Source of the DNA: Aphelocoma coerulescens
Lineage: Eukaryota; Chordata; Aves; Passeriformes; Corvidae
DNA length: 64,000 nt
NCBI RefSeq assembly: GCF_041296385.1
Contig: NC_091013.1
Location: 36,177,475 to 36,241,474, forward strand
Direction of reading: 5' to 3'
Positions 1 to 13,900 of the stretch are shown here, piece by piece. The notes beneath the pieces were generated by a model. The model was given only the letters and a program-made list of their open reading frames with translations, had not been told where the DNA came from and ran no database searches. The translations under genes were made by a program, and so were the position numbers. How positions within the stretch are numbered: the first letter of the stretch is position 1; each line of letters begins with the position of its first letter.

Positions 1-1655
1 AGCAGATTATTATGCAATTAAAAAACCAAAACAAAACAGTAAAAAAAGAAAAGAAATATTCCTAACTGAGATGCTGGAGTGGAGGGTGGATTTTCCAGTG
101 ACAGAAGATAGAGTTAGCACTTCAGACTGTTTAAAAACACAATCAGCTGAGCAGTGTAGCTCACAATGATTAATCTATTTCAGGTGTGTTTTATCAGTCA
201 GCCTACAGCCTAAATTAGGCTTGTTACTTATCAGGCTTTTACTCAGAAACTCATGTCAGGTTGTTTTATGGTCATGATTTCAATGCTGCCTTGATGACTA
301 TTGAATAAAGATTTAGGCTTTTCTGTTTGTTTTTAAATAACTGAAAGCAAACATGGGTATACTCAAAATCTGTTGCTGCTTTATCTTTATTCTTTCTTGG
401 AAGGGGGGGGATTTTTTCTTGGGTGTTCATTTTTCAGGATATTCATTTTCAGTGATCTCCATAATTTTGTGAGGCGCTGTAGGTAGCCATGTTACTGGAA
501 AAGACAGAAAGGCTTATGCTAGAACAATTTATTCTCTTGGTTGTTTAAATCTGAGGAGGGCAGTTTGATGTTGGGTTATTCTGACTACAGTTTTACCAAA
601 ACAGCACCAATAGATGATTACAAATACTTTCTGTGAAGGGGTTTAGATTTCTTTCTGAATGGTAATTGCTTTCTAAATAACTGCATGAATGGTGGTAGGT
701 ATGTAGACCCATGTGTGTAAGTTTTTCTTTAAAGCTTTTAAGTTTGGTTTGGATTTAAAAATTGATTTCAGCCTAGAGAGAGGGAAAAATATAAAAGAGA
801 TAATTTTATAACTTCTTGATCTGTGGTTTTCATGATTTATTGTTTTAATAATTTTGTATTAAAATTATGTTTACTTTTACCAGAATGTGTAAGGAAAGGC
901 TCTCTTCTAGAGGCTGAGGTACCTAAAGCAGGTCTGTTTTTTCTATTTTGTTTGTCTAACAGTTAACCTTAGTGATTACAAAGATGGTGTCTTGCTCCCA
1001 ACTAGGATTTCTGTGTGCTTTACCAAGTAAATCATTAATTTTATGGGTGCTAGCACCACAGACCACATTTATGTAAATGTAAACAAGCTGCACATACATT
1101 TACATCTGTTCTTTGATCTGGACAGCTATTCCTATGAGTTAGCTCAGTATCCTGTCTGAGCATTAAGTCATAACTCTCTAGAATACAGGAATAATTTGGG
1201 GGAAGGAAAGGAGAATGCTTAAAACACACGTGGTATGATAAAATACTTGGAAACCTCATTCTGGTGGAATTTTATAAAGGGATGAGTAAGAATTTTAGAA
1301 AATCCTGTGAAGTAAAATTTAAAAGAAAACCCTTCTCTTAGACTAGTGCCTTAAATGATGATTTTAGCATTCACATTAGGGCAAAGGTTTACTTAATTGT
1401 GTCTTAGACTTAAAGCGTAAGCACTTTTGTTTTTCGAGTTCCCAACACACAGAAACAGATGCACAGGCTCAGTGACACCCATACACACAAACTGCAAGGC
1501 ATTAAAGTGGGCTGACATTGGGAGAATTTTCTTCAGAGACATAATTAAGAGATCATGGTTACCTTGCTTCTAAGTTTGCATTTTCCAGTCCAAAATTTTA
1601 ATTTCAATACCATTTTACCTTTGCTTTGAATTTCCTGGCTTTTCTGTCACTGTCC
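1..1655. other. AT-rich noncoding DNA
   Basis: No gene or recognisable repeat is seen. The sequence is AT-rich with many short A and T runs, including an A-rich start and a nine-G run near 403. The only sizeable open frame (minus strand, about 1050-1259, 69 codons) has no recognisable domain and is of a length expected by chance. It could be intergenic or intronic. Confidence 0.7.
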
Positions 1656-1659
1656 TTTT

Positions 1660-1691
<32 letters not shown>
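1656..1691. repeat. Poly(T) tract
   Basis: A 36-bp run of T interrupted only by two C bases. It could be the poly(A) tail of an old minus-strand retrocopy, but I recognise no element beside it, so it is best treated as a simple low-complexity repeat. Confidence 0.85.
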
Positions 1692-4600
1692 ACGCTTTAT
1701 TAGATGCTTAGGTGTTTTTCTAAGATAACTTGAGAATATTGTGGGTCTTATCTTAAGTGGAGTGCTCACATTTCAAAATCTTTTTTTGAAGAACTCCAAA
1801 GCCTCAGCTGGTCATATGCTAAGTAGTAGTTCATGGATTCTGACTAACTTTTAAGAGCTCATAAACATCTAGGTATGTGTAGCTGAGTAACTACCTGGGT
1901 ACATGAGGAAAAGCTTAGGCTTTTTTAGATGCAGTTACAGCACAAATAAAGATGCATGAAAGAACTCAAAATGCAGTGAAAGGCCTTCAGCAATGAGGCA
2001 TGAAGGTAGGAGAGCTGCTTTCCAAGAAATTCTTTAATGTTGGTTATATACAGAAAATGCAGGTATACCAGGGAGTTACAGACAAGGGGGCTGCAGCACT
2101 GCAGAAATTCCTAATAATGCTGGCATCTATTTGGTAAGACCATGAGATGGCTTTATCTAGACAGCATTTAAAATGTACTTTAATTCTAACTATAGGAACC
2201 TCAACTCAGACTGGGAAAGCAAAAAAGAGTGGAATCATCTCACTCAATCTTACGATCAGTGTACTAGCAGCTGTGCCCCGTGCTGCCTGGAGACACTTGC
2301 ACTATGGATTCTGATAAATCCCCCATAAAGTGCAGTTACCATTACTTCTTCTCTCCAGAAACTACAAATTATGTGCCATTTATCTTGGAAACTGTAGAAA
2401 CTCATATATTCAAGTTTATATTTCTAAAATAATACTAAGAGGGGATAAAAGATATGAATATAAATCCTATTCTTTTCTTTTATAATGAACAAATTCTCTA
2501 AAAAATACTGGGGGAAAGAGACAATTTTTTGGTGAACACAAACTGAAATTTAAAAAAAAGCAAGACTAAATAAAAAGTCTAAATTTAGATTATCAGTGGA
2601 TATTTTGAAAGTGTATTTAAACATAGTACTAATTTTACAGTATTGTAAAAAGTAGACTGTGTTCACATGCTCATTGTATCTTTAATTGAAACACTTTTTC
2701 AAATATTAATGGTTGAAAATGGAATTTTTAGTGAATAGTACCCCATGGAAATGTCACATCTCACGTATGGGATGATTACATGCAAAATATATTTTTATAG
2801 TAAAAATATTTTGAGATACAGTAGAAAATTCTAAGCTTTACAATGCTAAACCACAAACTCATTACTAAAATAAGGCCTAATGAAAGTAATAGACTTTTAA
2901 GGTTTAAAGTACTTTTGATCTTGCATTTTTCTGGATATTATTGTGTGGGAAATGGAATCCTGAAGAGACAGCCACTTCATTCACCATCTAGGTAACAATT
3001 ATCTATCTCCTCCAACGATGAAACTCTGAGATTTCATATTTTATTTGGGAAGCCACAGTAAATATGTCATTTCTCAAATGGATGAAATACATAAGGGCCA
3101 TTGAGAATATAATAATTTTTATAGTGGCATATTGTATATCATTGTTTATAAAATGATTGTAATTTAATAAGAAAACTGATGAGGCTAAATACATAGATGG
3201 TGGATATGAAAACAGGTTTTCAGAGGACCTATTATAAAAAAACTTCATTTTTGTTGAGATCTGGAGTAATATTTGTTCATCTTTCCAATCACATCTGTAT
3301 TAACTTTTCTTTCAGATTTATTCTCACTGCCTTGTTAACCTCTTCTTGAATAGAATGCAATTCCCACAACGATTTTAAGCTTTGATTTTAGAAATTTTAG
3401 GCAGTCTCTGCATGTTCCTGTGCACATAGTTCTTTTAGTTTTGCTGAGTAACCTTCTTCCTCTTGTTTCCCTTTTGAAATCAAACATATTGATTATTAAT
3501 TTGTTTAAATGTATTATTTGATTTAAATAATTTCACGTGGGAATTAAATCATGATAACTTGAACCAGATGCATCTTCTGTCGGAAAGTCTTTTAAAAAGT
3601 TGTTATTTAGGACTGTCACAGATGCTGCAGTGAAGTGAATGGGTGAAGATATCACCACTTTTCATTATTTGCCCTGCTTCTGAGACATTTTGCTTATCTT
3701 CCAGGACAGATTTTTAGTCCATTTTTGAGCTACCTCCTTGTTCAATATGATTTTCAGTATGCACTAGAAATCTCTCTGTGCAGAGATGATATCAGCTATC
3801 AGTTTCTAATATATCTTCAAAGTCTGTCAGAGGCTTTGCTTTCAAATGGTGTGACCATGAAATTCTCTCTTTATGTCACCCAGGAGTGACTGGACTGGAC
3901 AGAGCACTTGGCTGCAAGTGTTTGCAGATGTGGTTCCAGTTTCTGTGTGTTTCTGTCAACTACTGGTTAGGACAGACTCAGTAAAGCTGAGAGAGAGGGA
4001 TCGCATTGAGTAGATACAGCATTTAATAGCGCTGTAATTAGAAAACGAACCAGTGTAAAAGGTATTGAGAGTTACTTTTTCTAGCTATAGTTTTGAACAT
4101 ATGGCTGCGGGTTCTGCCCTTCATGTGGAGCTCAGTGGGAGTTGGTGGACCTGAGCACCTTTTAGTATTCCTCTGGCCATGGCACTGCACACCCAGAAAC
4201 TTTATGGAGAGAGGAACGTGAGGAAAAGCTCATGCCAAGAAGGGTGATGCCAGGTGACTACAGGTACCGCTAATACATAGCAGCCACCAGAACTTGGAGC
4301 CAGTCCAATGTTGTTGGTTAGGTTTTTTTTTAAAATTAATTTTCTATATTCTACTTAAATATCATTCTAGACACCAAAAAAGTCTTGAAGAATCAGCTGA
4401 CTCAATGGATATGTATTTATTTCCAGCCCTGGATGATTGTATACATGAAGACCCATATACTTCCATTGTAACTGATATAATTGATTGCTTCTGTTCTAAT
4501 TAAATTTGTTGAGACAGTTTTATTTTACTTCCTTTTCTAAGTGCATCAGCATGACCCAACAGTTTCTTTACATGGAAATTAAAGGAGGACACAAAAAAGA

Positions 4601-7600
4601 AAGAATACCACTAGGCATATTTTAATTACAAAGACATGGCAACAGTATCATATATTGCAGATACAATATATACTGGGTTTTGTGGGTCATGATCAGAAAC
4701 TTACAGAGGCTTAATTCTGGTTTCTAACTTATGCAGGCAAGAAATCTGTGGTTTTACACTACTGGGGAATAATAATGTTATATATTTTTCTGGGAGATAG
4801 TATATAAACAGAGATTAATGAAATTCAGAGAACTGAGAGTGCTGCAGTATACATTGCAGTCCTGTGGCTATTTCTGTAGAAGGAGATGTGTGTACTTCTG
4901 CACACAGGTAGCAACCCTGGAACAGCATGATATGGGGAAGAGAACTGAGAGTATTCCTTGTGGTTTGCAAACTTTAAAGTAGTCCACAAGCAGTCTGAGG
5001 AGATTTGCTATGCCTTGTTAAATCAGCAACTGCTATACTAATATATCATCTGAGGAAGAATGTTAAATAAGAGCTTGGTAGCTCCTGTGTGCAATACTCT
5101 TGCTACCCACCTGCTGTTGACTGCATTTCACTTTCTCTCACTGTCCATCTGCCTTTTCTATTTTCATTCTAGTTTGTGATGTACGTCATTGCTCTTTTCT
5201 ATGATGTCAACAGCCTTTGTTGTTGATGTAAACAACCGTGGACTCTTAAGAGGCTGTTCCTTGTGAGTCATAAGTACCTAGGGCATCCAGGTTTTTATTG
5301 GAATCTTTCATTCTGTGTGTGGGTACCAAGCATTCCTTTAGGCATCGTGCTATTGCCAAGAGAGAAATTTATCAAAAGTCTGTGCCAGGAAGTGGATCCT
5401 CAAGACAAAACAGCCATCTGAGCTGGTGATACACATATTCAGGTACCTACCTGGAGTAAAGATAGTATTGCTTTTAGAAGAACAGGAATTCCAAGGCATC
5501 AGGGAAGAAAATCATAATCCATCATCATTCTTCAGATATAAAGCTATCATAATAGGTGATTCTCTTGGTGACCACTAGAACCTATGAATCCTTTTTATAC
5601 CAGCCATGCCTTAAAAAGTGGCTATGAAAGCTTTCAGGCTTTCTGATTGGGAGCTCAGTTTTATGACAAATTTTTATGTACTGAACAGATCTTTATTTCA
5701 GAATATGAGTACATTTTGAATTGATAGATCCTTATAGCCCTATTGTAATGCAAGTATCACAGAGACCACAATGCTATTAGTTGGGATTTTTTTTGTTGTT
5801 ATTGCTTTTGAGACAATAATTCAATGTAGCAAACAGTAAAAGAAAACATATACAAGAGGCTTCTCAACCAATAAAGACTAAAAGTCTAAAATCAGCCAGA
5901 GTTGTTTGAATTCAACGTCTTTAAGAAATAACTTCATCTTGGAAATAAATACATATAATAAATTACTTGTAAAAGAAATTTCAATAATTTCACCGGAGAA
6001 CTAACCGTGATTGAATGTGTACTACAAAATTGCAACTAAATAATAATTTTGGGTTATAATAAATACTCTAGCAATACACTCATACTTAAATTTAAGAACT
6101 TAAATCTTGAAAAGATATATGATTTTTGAATCTTGTAATATATGTGATACTTATTAATACTTATTTTACAGATAGAAAAGCAGAGATACGTGAATCTTGC
6201 CTCTCAGTATCATTTATACTTTCACTTTGGGGAAATAGGCAATATGATTTCAGGCTAAAGAACTGCCACTTCAAAGAACTGCATATTTGTATATTTAAGT
6301 TCAAGAAAGCAGCTGGGGGTGTGTACTTTTTTCCCAGAGATAATATTTAAACTGTAATGATCCTATATTAGTCTTATAGTTTTTCATGTAAAAGGAACAT
6401 TATCAAATTTATTTTCTATATACATAGATAAAAATGTAATCAATTTCCAAATGACATTCAGTACCTAATAAAATTCAGTTTATTTTGTTAGTTTTGTTGC
6501 CAGTTCTTGCCATATTTATCTCATGATAGATAATTTGCCTGAAAGCTCCAAGATTTATGCAAGTTTGTCAGTATTTTAGGTTTTATTAGAAAAACCTAAC
6601 AACTTGGTGAATACCACATGACCTCTCCAAGTATCAGCACTAAGTTGAAATTAAAAGGAAACTTTTTTAACTAGATTTTTTTCACTGATAAGTGAAAAAT
6701 GCCATTTTTTCTTTTGAAAACTACTATAATTGCAAATTAATTTCTTTTTTTTTCCTCATGAGTGATGTCAAATCTTTGCCACATTGCTAACGAGAGCCTG
6801 TTGTTTTCCTTATCTAACTTCAGCTCATTATAAATTGGTATTTAAATGTTTCAGCTAGGAGAGCTCAAAAGTTCCTTCTTCAAAATTTTTATGATTATTT
6901 TTCTTCTTTATAAGTGCATCTCAGTACACTTTTGGTTTGCTTTGCATGACTTCTCTATCAGAACAAATATTAGGTTAATGAGTAATGTTCTAGGACCTTA
7001 TGTTTGGTGAAAATGTCCCTTCTTGAATATTAATATTCCAAGCATGAATTGTATTTTATGAGGCAAACACGTTCTAAGGACTTTGCTGTTGATTGTACAC
7101 AGAAAAACAAATCAACCATAATTAAATGTCATGTTAAGTTTCCTTGAAATGTCAGTGGGGAGTCGCAAACGGTCTTTAGAATACTTTGAAAACAAAAATT
7201 GCCTTATATTCCCAGGTTTAAATTATGTTATCAATAGGCAAGATCTTTATCTTCATTTTAATATGCTTCCTAAGTAATGAATGGAGTTTTCTGCCAATGA
7301 TGCTGCTAACTGAAAAACAGTCTGCATGTTTCAATCCAAGATGCAGCCATTCGCACTCATACCTGGAAGCTGGCTTTCAGTATAATTCTTTGTTTTGACC
7401 TTCTGTAATAATGTTGTTTTTCACACTCTATTCTGCATTAAAAATGTGCTTTCTTGGGACTGACTGTATCTATGCTGGAGAGGCAAGGAGCAGTGAATGC
7501 TTGGAGAGCCATGATGGAAGTTCTCTGGGAATACTGAGGTTCCTCCTCAGCTGCCATAGGAAAGGCTGACTGACTTTTATAAAATGTGAAGTTTGCATGA

Positions 7601-9544
7601 GATCAAATTTTGAGCTTGCTTCCCCTCTACTATATTAAGTGCCATGGACATTCTTGTTCCTTTCCTTGAATTGCTGACAAAGAGAAATGCTACTGCTTTT
7701 CCTAAAACCAAGCTCTGTTACGCCGTTTAGGGGTGACCAAAAGGAAGAATATCCACTTGAACTGTCTCGCTTAATGAGACAAAGATGCTGACCAAGGACA
7801 TTCTGTGTCCTAAAACAGATATTTTTATCAGGTTTTTTTCCACATCTTATCAACTTTAACTCCACAAGCAGTAACACAAATGCATTTTAACTATTTATAT
7901 ATGGAAAACAATGCATTTCAATGTATTAATTACAATTTCGTTTATTCTAAAATTGAAGAGAGTAGTTAGATTGTCAAAGTGGTTTTCATGACTAATAAAA
8001 AGTAAACAGTAAAAAAAGTAAGATTTGGTTTGAATTTTTAATCTCATGCAAAGCCTATAAATCTCAGTAAGACAAGAACTATTTCTGTTTATTTGTTTGT
8101 TTCTTTTATTTTTTGGTCTGGATTTCTAACACATTTGACTGTCTCCATTTTTCATGTTTCTATCCACATAGCTTATGGTGATAATGGCAAATGGAGGGCA
8201 TTATTAGGGAAATAACTGTGAAATTAATGATGTGTAAGCATAAGGGCAGAAAGGAAGTTGATAGAAAGAATTTTGGACTATGAAGAGAAACTTGAATTTT
8301 TAAGTTGGGTTTTTTTTCATTTTAGAAATCTCTGTGTGGAGCATGTGTCTTTGCAATCTATGTAACAGCAGCCAGTGTTATTACTATATTCTTTGTTCGA
8401 ACCCACAGCCAAGGAAGATGTTTCACTGACAGCAGTAACGAGCTATTTGTTGCTACTTATTACACTTGTATTTTGTTCTCTTTTAGATAACAAAAGGTAG
8501 AGTAATCTTGGGAGATGTGGGAATGGATGACCTAAAGCGTTGCAGCAAGACAGTATAGAGCTGGTTTGTGTTTGGCAAAATCTGAACTCTTCTCCAGTTA
8601 CATTTAAGGGAGAACTGTTGCTCTGTCTGATTATTTTTGGATTTTTTTTTTATAAGGGAGAAAAAGTAAATTTGGATATAGCAAGTTCATTTACAGTATT
8701 ATGTAAATGTTAATGAAGCTTCTAACTGTACATACTAACACTGCTGTGGCTTGTAGGACACAAAAACTGTAATTTGGAAGGAAATTCGTAATTACTAGTA
8801 GGCATCCAGAGTCTACATCTGTTGAGGTTTTTCATCTCCTCAGAAGTGTGCATGACAACAACATTGAGCACTTTGCAAGCAAGTAATTTGTCATATTTAA
8901 GCTTTCTGTTCTTGAAAAGATGTGCTGCCATTGGTGTGCGGAACTGTTCAACCTGTTTGCATTTTTACAGATCATGTCTCAATAAGTCTCAAGTGATTTA
9001 CTACACTAATGGAACTTCAGTACAATTCAGACATTTCAATGTCATTTCTAGTATTTTTTTTCTAGTACTTTTTTTTTTCTGGTACCTTTTTTAAACACCC
9101 TATTAAACTTGCACCATATTAGCACAAAAAAGTGCAAAAGGGGTGAGAGGAAAGATGGCCGGGAGAAGTCTTTGTAATTTATATATATATCTAAAGTTGT
9201 TCTGCACGTGAAGAGCTGCCATGTGAGACACTGCCTGCTAAAAGTACAGATTTAATGCAGAAAATCCTCCCTCTTTTCTTGGTCTGGCTCACTTCATGAG
9301 TATTGGCCTGCAGTGACCTGCAGTTTGGAACAGACTGACAAACTTGGACTGTGGTCTCTGCTCTCCTGAATTCTGCTGGTGGCATCGTGAATCATATTCC
9401 TTGAATGGAAATAAATTAGAGAACTTCACAAAATATAGATGAAAAGCATTGATTGTATCTTAAGTCTTACTATGTACTAATATCTTTAAAAGTGTCTTTG
9501 CTTTCACAATTCTTCTGTTAACTTCTTTGTTAACAATGCACTTA
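1692..9544. other. AT-rich noncoding DNA
   Basis: Almost 8 kb without a recognisable gene or transposon. Open frames reach only about 90 codons (8822-9094, plus strand), and its translation is low in complexity toward the end because of T runs. A short TA run lies near 9181-9191. The base composition and lack of repeats fit unique avian intergenic or intronic DNA. Any conserved regulatory element here could only be found by alignment to other bird genomes. Confidence 0.65.
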
Positions 9545-10043
9545 TTTCCAAGGCACTTGGGAAAAGGTGGTTGGAGTTAAATCAGAGAAGACTGGGAAGT
9601 TTTGTAACAGAAGTTATAACGATACGGAAATTACAGGGTGAAATGTCGTTGCTACTGACTTGATGGAAGGTGGTTGGCAGCTCAAAACCTATTCCACAAT
9701 GATTCCCCGCGCCCACAAGCTGCAACTTTAAGCACAAGCTACGTGCGACGGGATGGAATGGAGGGCGGAGCAGAGTGGAGAGACCGTGGCCAGGCTCTGC
9801 TGAAATGCTTGTGGAATGTGGCACTTACGGGACCTTGTAGCTGATAAACTGCAAAGCAGCTGTCTACCAAGCTGAACTGCCCTCCAATCCAGAGGCAGCT
9901 CAGTGCAGCATACCATAATGGGACTCTTGGCTTTCCTGGGGCACTGACAGACAAAACAAACACTCAGGTTTTGAGGAAATCTCCCCTTTTCACGTGATGG
10001 CTCTAAAAGAAGACATTATTTGTAGTTTTAAGCACATTAACTG
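9545..10043. other. GC-richer noncoding block, possibly an old repeat
   Basis: This stretch, especially about 9600-9960, is visibly richer in G+C and CpG than the DNA to its left (for example around 9705-9760). It runs into the LTR-like element that follows. Three overlapping minus-strand frames of 62-80 codons exist here, but none has a recognisable domain, and overlapping frames are what GC-rich DNA gives by chance. It may be the internal remnant or a second LTR of the neighbouring element. I could not match it to a family. Confidence 0.3.
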
Positions 10044-10950
10044 TGTGGGGAGGTGTCAGAAACCAAAATATTATAATTTATGACTTAAACATTTTCTTAA
10101 AGGACTTTTTAAACTGTATTACAAAAGCTGCAGAGAAGACTGCTGCACCCTGAATGGGGCCCTGACTGAGGCCTTACACTGCTCACTGATGAAGATAAGA
10201 TAAAGTAACAACTCAGGACTGGGGACACCTCACAAAGCACAGGCTTAACACCTCCAAGGTGGAGACCACAGCCCCCGGGCTATCAGCTGCCAGGCTCATA
10301 CAGACCCCCTGCACCAAAGGGTGGAGGGAGGAGAGGCTTTGGGTATCTGGGAAAAGCCTCTGGTCAGAGGTGCAGTGCCTGCCCATCCTCCACTGTGCAG
10401 AGGAGCCCAGCTGAGGGGTCCTCACCGGGGGGGGGGAGCTTATCCACAGCAGAAGGGGTGACATGGCCCATCACAGGGGCCCCCCTCAAAGGAGTCCCCA
10501 GACCCTGCACAGAGATGATGCAGCAGACCCTCAGTGTTGCAAGGGACAGTGTGTCAAGGCAGCCCCTGCAAGGGGAGACATGTGGGCATTCCCACCTGGC
10601 CCACAGTGTATATTAATCCACGGGATTCTGCACTCTTTGGTGTGTGGTGTGGTGGTGTGTGGCGGCGTGGCCACGGCGGCGACGGGGGACCGTCACCACC
10701 AGAAGACCGGATGGAGGGGAGCAACGAGACATCATTGGGACCCTCGGATGGGTGATTTGCTTCCACCTAACCCCTGTCACCTCTCCCTGTGCCCCCACCC
10801 CCCACGCACACTTCTTTTTTCCATTTCTTTTTCTCTTTCTTTTCACTTCTCTTTGCCTCTTTTACTATTAAATAAAATACAACCATTTTTTGGCATCAAC
10901 ATCTAACCTCGTTTGGTTTTAATCTCATTTCTGGGAATATTTTGAACCTT
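10044..10950 (+). mobile_element. LTR-like element of an endogenous retrovirus, plus strand
   Basis: The stretch has the build of a long avian ERV LTR: a possible TGTGGGG start, a GC-rich central part, a pyrimidine-rich stretch (about 10790-10865), then an ATTAAATAAA polyadenylation signal and a short downstream region ending near 10950. The end after the signal (CATCTAACCTCGTTTGG and following) resembles ends I associate with avian ERV LTRs; this is recognition from memory, not a search. No flanking polypurine tract, primer-binding site or target-site duplication was seen, so it is likely a solo LTR with uncertain limits. A plus-strand frame of 147 codons (10463-10906) lies inside and is not considered a gene. 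The element carries a run of ten G at 10427-10436 and a CpG cluster near 10660-10690. Confidence 0.6.
10871..10876 (+). promoter_or_regulatory. Polyadenylation signal AATAAA in the LTR
   Basis: An AATAAA, overlapped by an ATTAAA, follows a long pyrimidine-rich stretch and sits about 75 bp from the presumed LTR end. That is the position expected for the R-region signal of a retroviral LTR. Confidence 0.55.
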
Positions 10951-13900
10951 CTAAGTTCTTTCTGGTTTATGCTTAGAGACTTAGCTTGCTTTGCTTTTCT
11001 GAGTTTAAACCAGATCATAACAGGAGGATCTTCCTAGAATATTTTCAGAAGTAGCTCTGTCTAACCTCTTATTAACCAGCTATGTAAAGAATCTCTTTGG
11101 GAGAACTAAAAATTTTGCACCAGGGGTGTAAAATTTAGGAAGTAAGATGCTTCTGTCAAGCAGACTGTTTCTCAGCTATTTTGCTGATGTAGAAATGCAT
11201 ATATTCATGACTTACAAATTGAGCCAGTATTTACTTTGCATTGTATTAAATTGCCTTATTGAGTATTTTGATATTAGTTTCTCATTGTGTGCACAATTTT
11301 GTGTCGACACCTTGCCTGTATTGTAAAAGTTACCAACACAAGAGCTGGAGTGTTGTCAGCTTCTGTCAGAAAGGAAGGAGTGGAGCTTTTTGATGCATTT
11401 TCATGCATGCTGTTAAGAAGCAGCTTGTTTTACACTGTCTAGTACAGGTTTTCTATGTTTTCACTAAAGATAATGAAAAGCACAATTGATATTAAATAGT
11501 GATGTTGTGAAACAGGCCTTGAGTAAGAAATTACTGCCCTGTTAGGAAACCAGTGCAGATACAGAAGATGATTAGTATAGAATCATCTATTAAGTTAAAA
11601 TTCTTAACAGTAAAAAAACCCAAAAAAAATCAACCCACAGTTAGAAGACATATTCTTGTAAACACAGTTTGCTTACACTTTCAAGTGAAATGGGAAGGAA
11701 GAAATGTGCAGGTCAAAGCCCCCTTATTGCCTGTAAAACAATGAGATGCAATGTAATGATAATTTTTTGCCACCAGAGAGCTCTTATTGCATTGTACTAA
11801 CACTGTTATTCAAATATTTGTTCATGGGACCCATAATTAATTCTCATGAAGTGAAAATACCTTCATATTTATATTCTCTCCTGTTCTTTGTTCCCTGCTC
11901 TACTTGCAATTCCCACTGGGTTATTTCCTGTCATCAAACTGCACTAAGGAAAAAAAAATATCTGCATAACTGACTGCATAGCCAGAAATAGCATTTCTAA
12001 AATCACAAAAATTAATTGCTTACAGAAACTAGTTTAGCTTACTATTCTTTTTGCATAATACAGTTTTAAAAAGCTATGCGTCTTCCCATCACACATTGTC
12101 TAAAAGTCCAAAACTGTGAAAATTGCAATATATTTAATATTTGTGTTTTCTGAGAAGAAGAGGCAAACTTGAAAGAACTGATGAAGAAAGAGGTTGCTGA
12201 ACAAAAGTAGGAAACAATTTTTCAGGATTTGGAGTTTGACTCCATTCGAGTCAATATTAGTGATGCACAGTTAAACTGTTTATGGACAGATCCGATTTCA
12301 CTTAGGGCTTCGTATATGATTTTCATATATCACAAGGCTTTATAGGCAGCCTTCTGATGGATCAACATTAACCTTTTCTTCTGCTGTTAGCATTTAGATT
12401 TGTACTTACCTAGTATTTCACTATCAGCCTACACGCTTTCTGTACATGACTCTACTTCACCTTTCACCTTGTGTATGTCATATGCAGACTGGGTGTAAAA
12501 AACTACAAAGTGGAAAAAGCATCACTTTACAGCTGGTTTCGCACAAGTGCAGATATTATTAGCCAAGGTTAAGGAGTATTAGATCAAGCCTCTTAGGAAA
12601 GGCTTTTAAATCTTCCCAAGTAAAAATTTTTAGGATATTTTCACACATGGAACATAAATTATTAATTTTTAATTTATTAAATACAGCATATTAAAATACA
12701 GTTATATTTTCCTTTGTTAACCTTTTCCTCTGTTTGTCCATGTTAATTTGTGCCTCCCCATGTCCTATGTAATACTGGACTGATTCATCACACTTTCAAA
12801 CTACTCCAGACACCTAATGATTAAACTGAATTTTGTGGGCCAAATTTATAGGTTTCAAATGCAGTTACTGGTAAAACCAAGTTAATCAGCTGCAGACCCA
12901 AACTCCTGTGTTAATGGGGCTGGCACAGTTTCTACCAATTATGCTGCAAAGGTATTATATGATTTTATCAGTTTGACAGCTGATCTGAGAAAAAAAACAT
13001 AAACATCTAGCCTGAGTATTCTTACAGTAAATCTATGATAGAAATATTTTCTGATAACTCTAGTAATTTTAGTAAAAGAACTAATAAGACAAATTAGGAT
13101 ATTCAGGGTATTCTGCACAAAACAAAATGCTTTCTATCAAATCTTTACCTAAGGAAGGAGTGAGATTTTCAGAAGTGCCTTCCTCCCTCATTGGAACCCC
13201 CTTCCCAGAGCTTCCCTACTGTTGAAACCCTCCATTCCCATCAGTCCCTCAAACGTTAACCTTAAACCTTCTAAGGTGACTCATTTCCTGGGCATAACTG
13301 GACACCTTACAATTCTACACTTCATTCCTCATGTCTTCTAACCAAGATTCTGAAACTAGTGGTGGCGTTTGTCTAATCACAGTAAATGCCAAGACATGAG
13401 GTGAACTTACAGTGAGTCAGTGAAGAGATATGGACAGCTACAGGGAAGATGAATGATTTATTTAGGCCTCCACATCTACCTTTGGGAGAATGAGATAGGT
13501 GACATAATCCTGTTCTGCCTCCCGCTCTTGTGGACCCTCCTCTCTCATGTCCTTCCCATGGTTTTCATCCCTTCCCATAGTGTATATGTGCAGGGAGAGG
13601 TGATACAGAGGATAAATATACCACCCGTAGTTGGAAGGATCTTTCCCCACATCCCAAAACTCTGCCTCTGCGTGGGTTGTGACATCCCTCAGAGCTGACA
13701 GTGTATTTCCCAGTTGATTGCCATTTCTTTGAAGTCTGCATTAATTGTAGAATAAGCTAGCTAAACCATCAGGGAGGCTGGATTTGATTTTATATTCCTG
13801 AACAATCTCTGTGAATCATGTGGACATCTGCTGTAGTTATTTAAGAATCAGGTAGTATCTACTTGTCCTCTCTTTTCCTTAATTCCAATGTCTAGCAGGA

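Noticed and set aside
8394..8404. GTTCGAACCC resembling a tRNA B box
   Set aside because: No matching A box at the right distance upstream, no cloverleaf, and the B-box consensus is not met.
10463..10906. 147-codon open frame, the longest in the window
   Set aside because: It lies within the LTR-like element, ends past the polyadenylation signal, overlaps several frames on both strands and has no domain.
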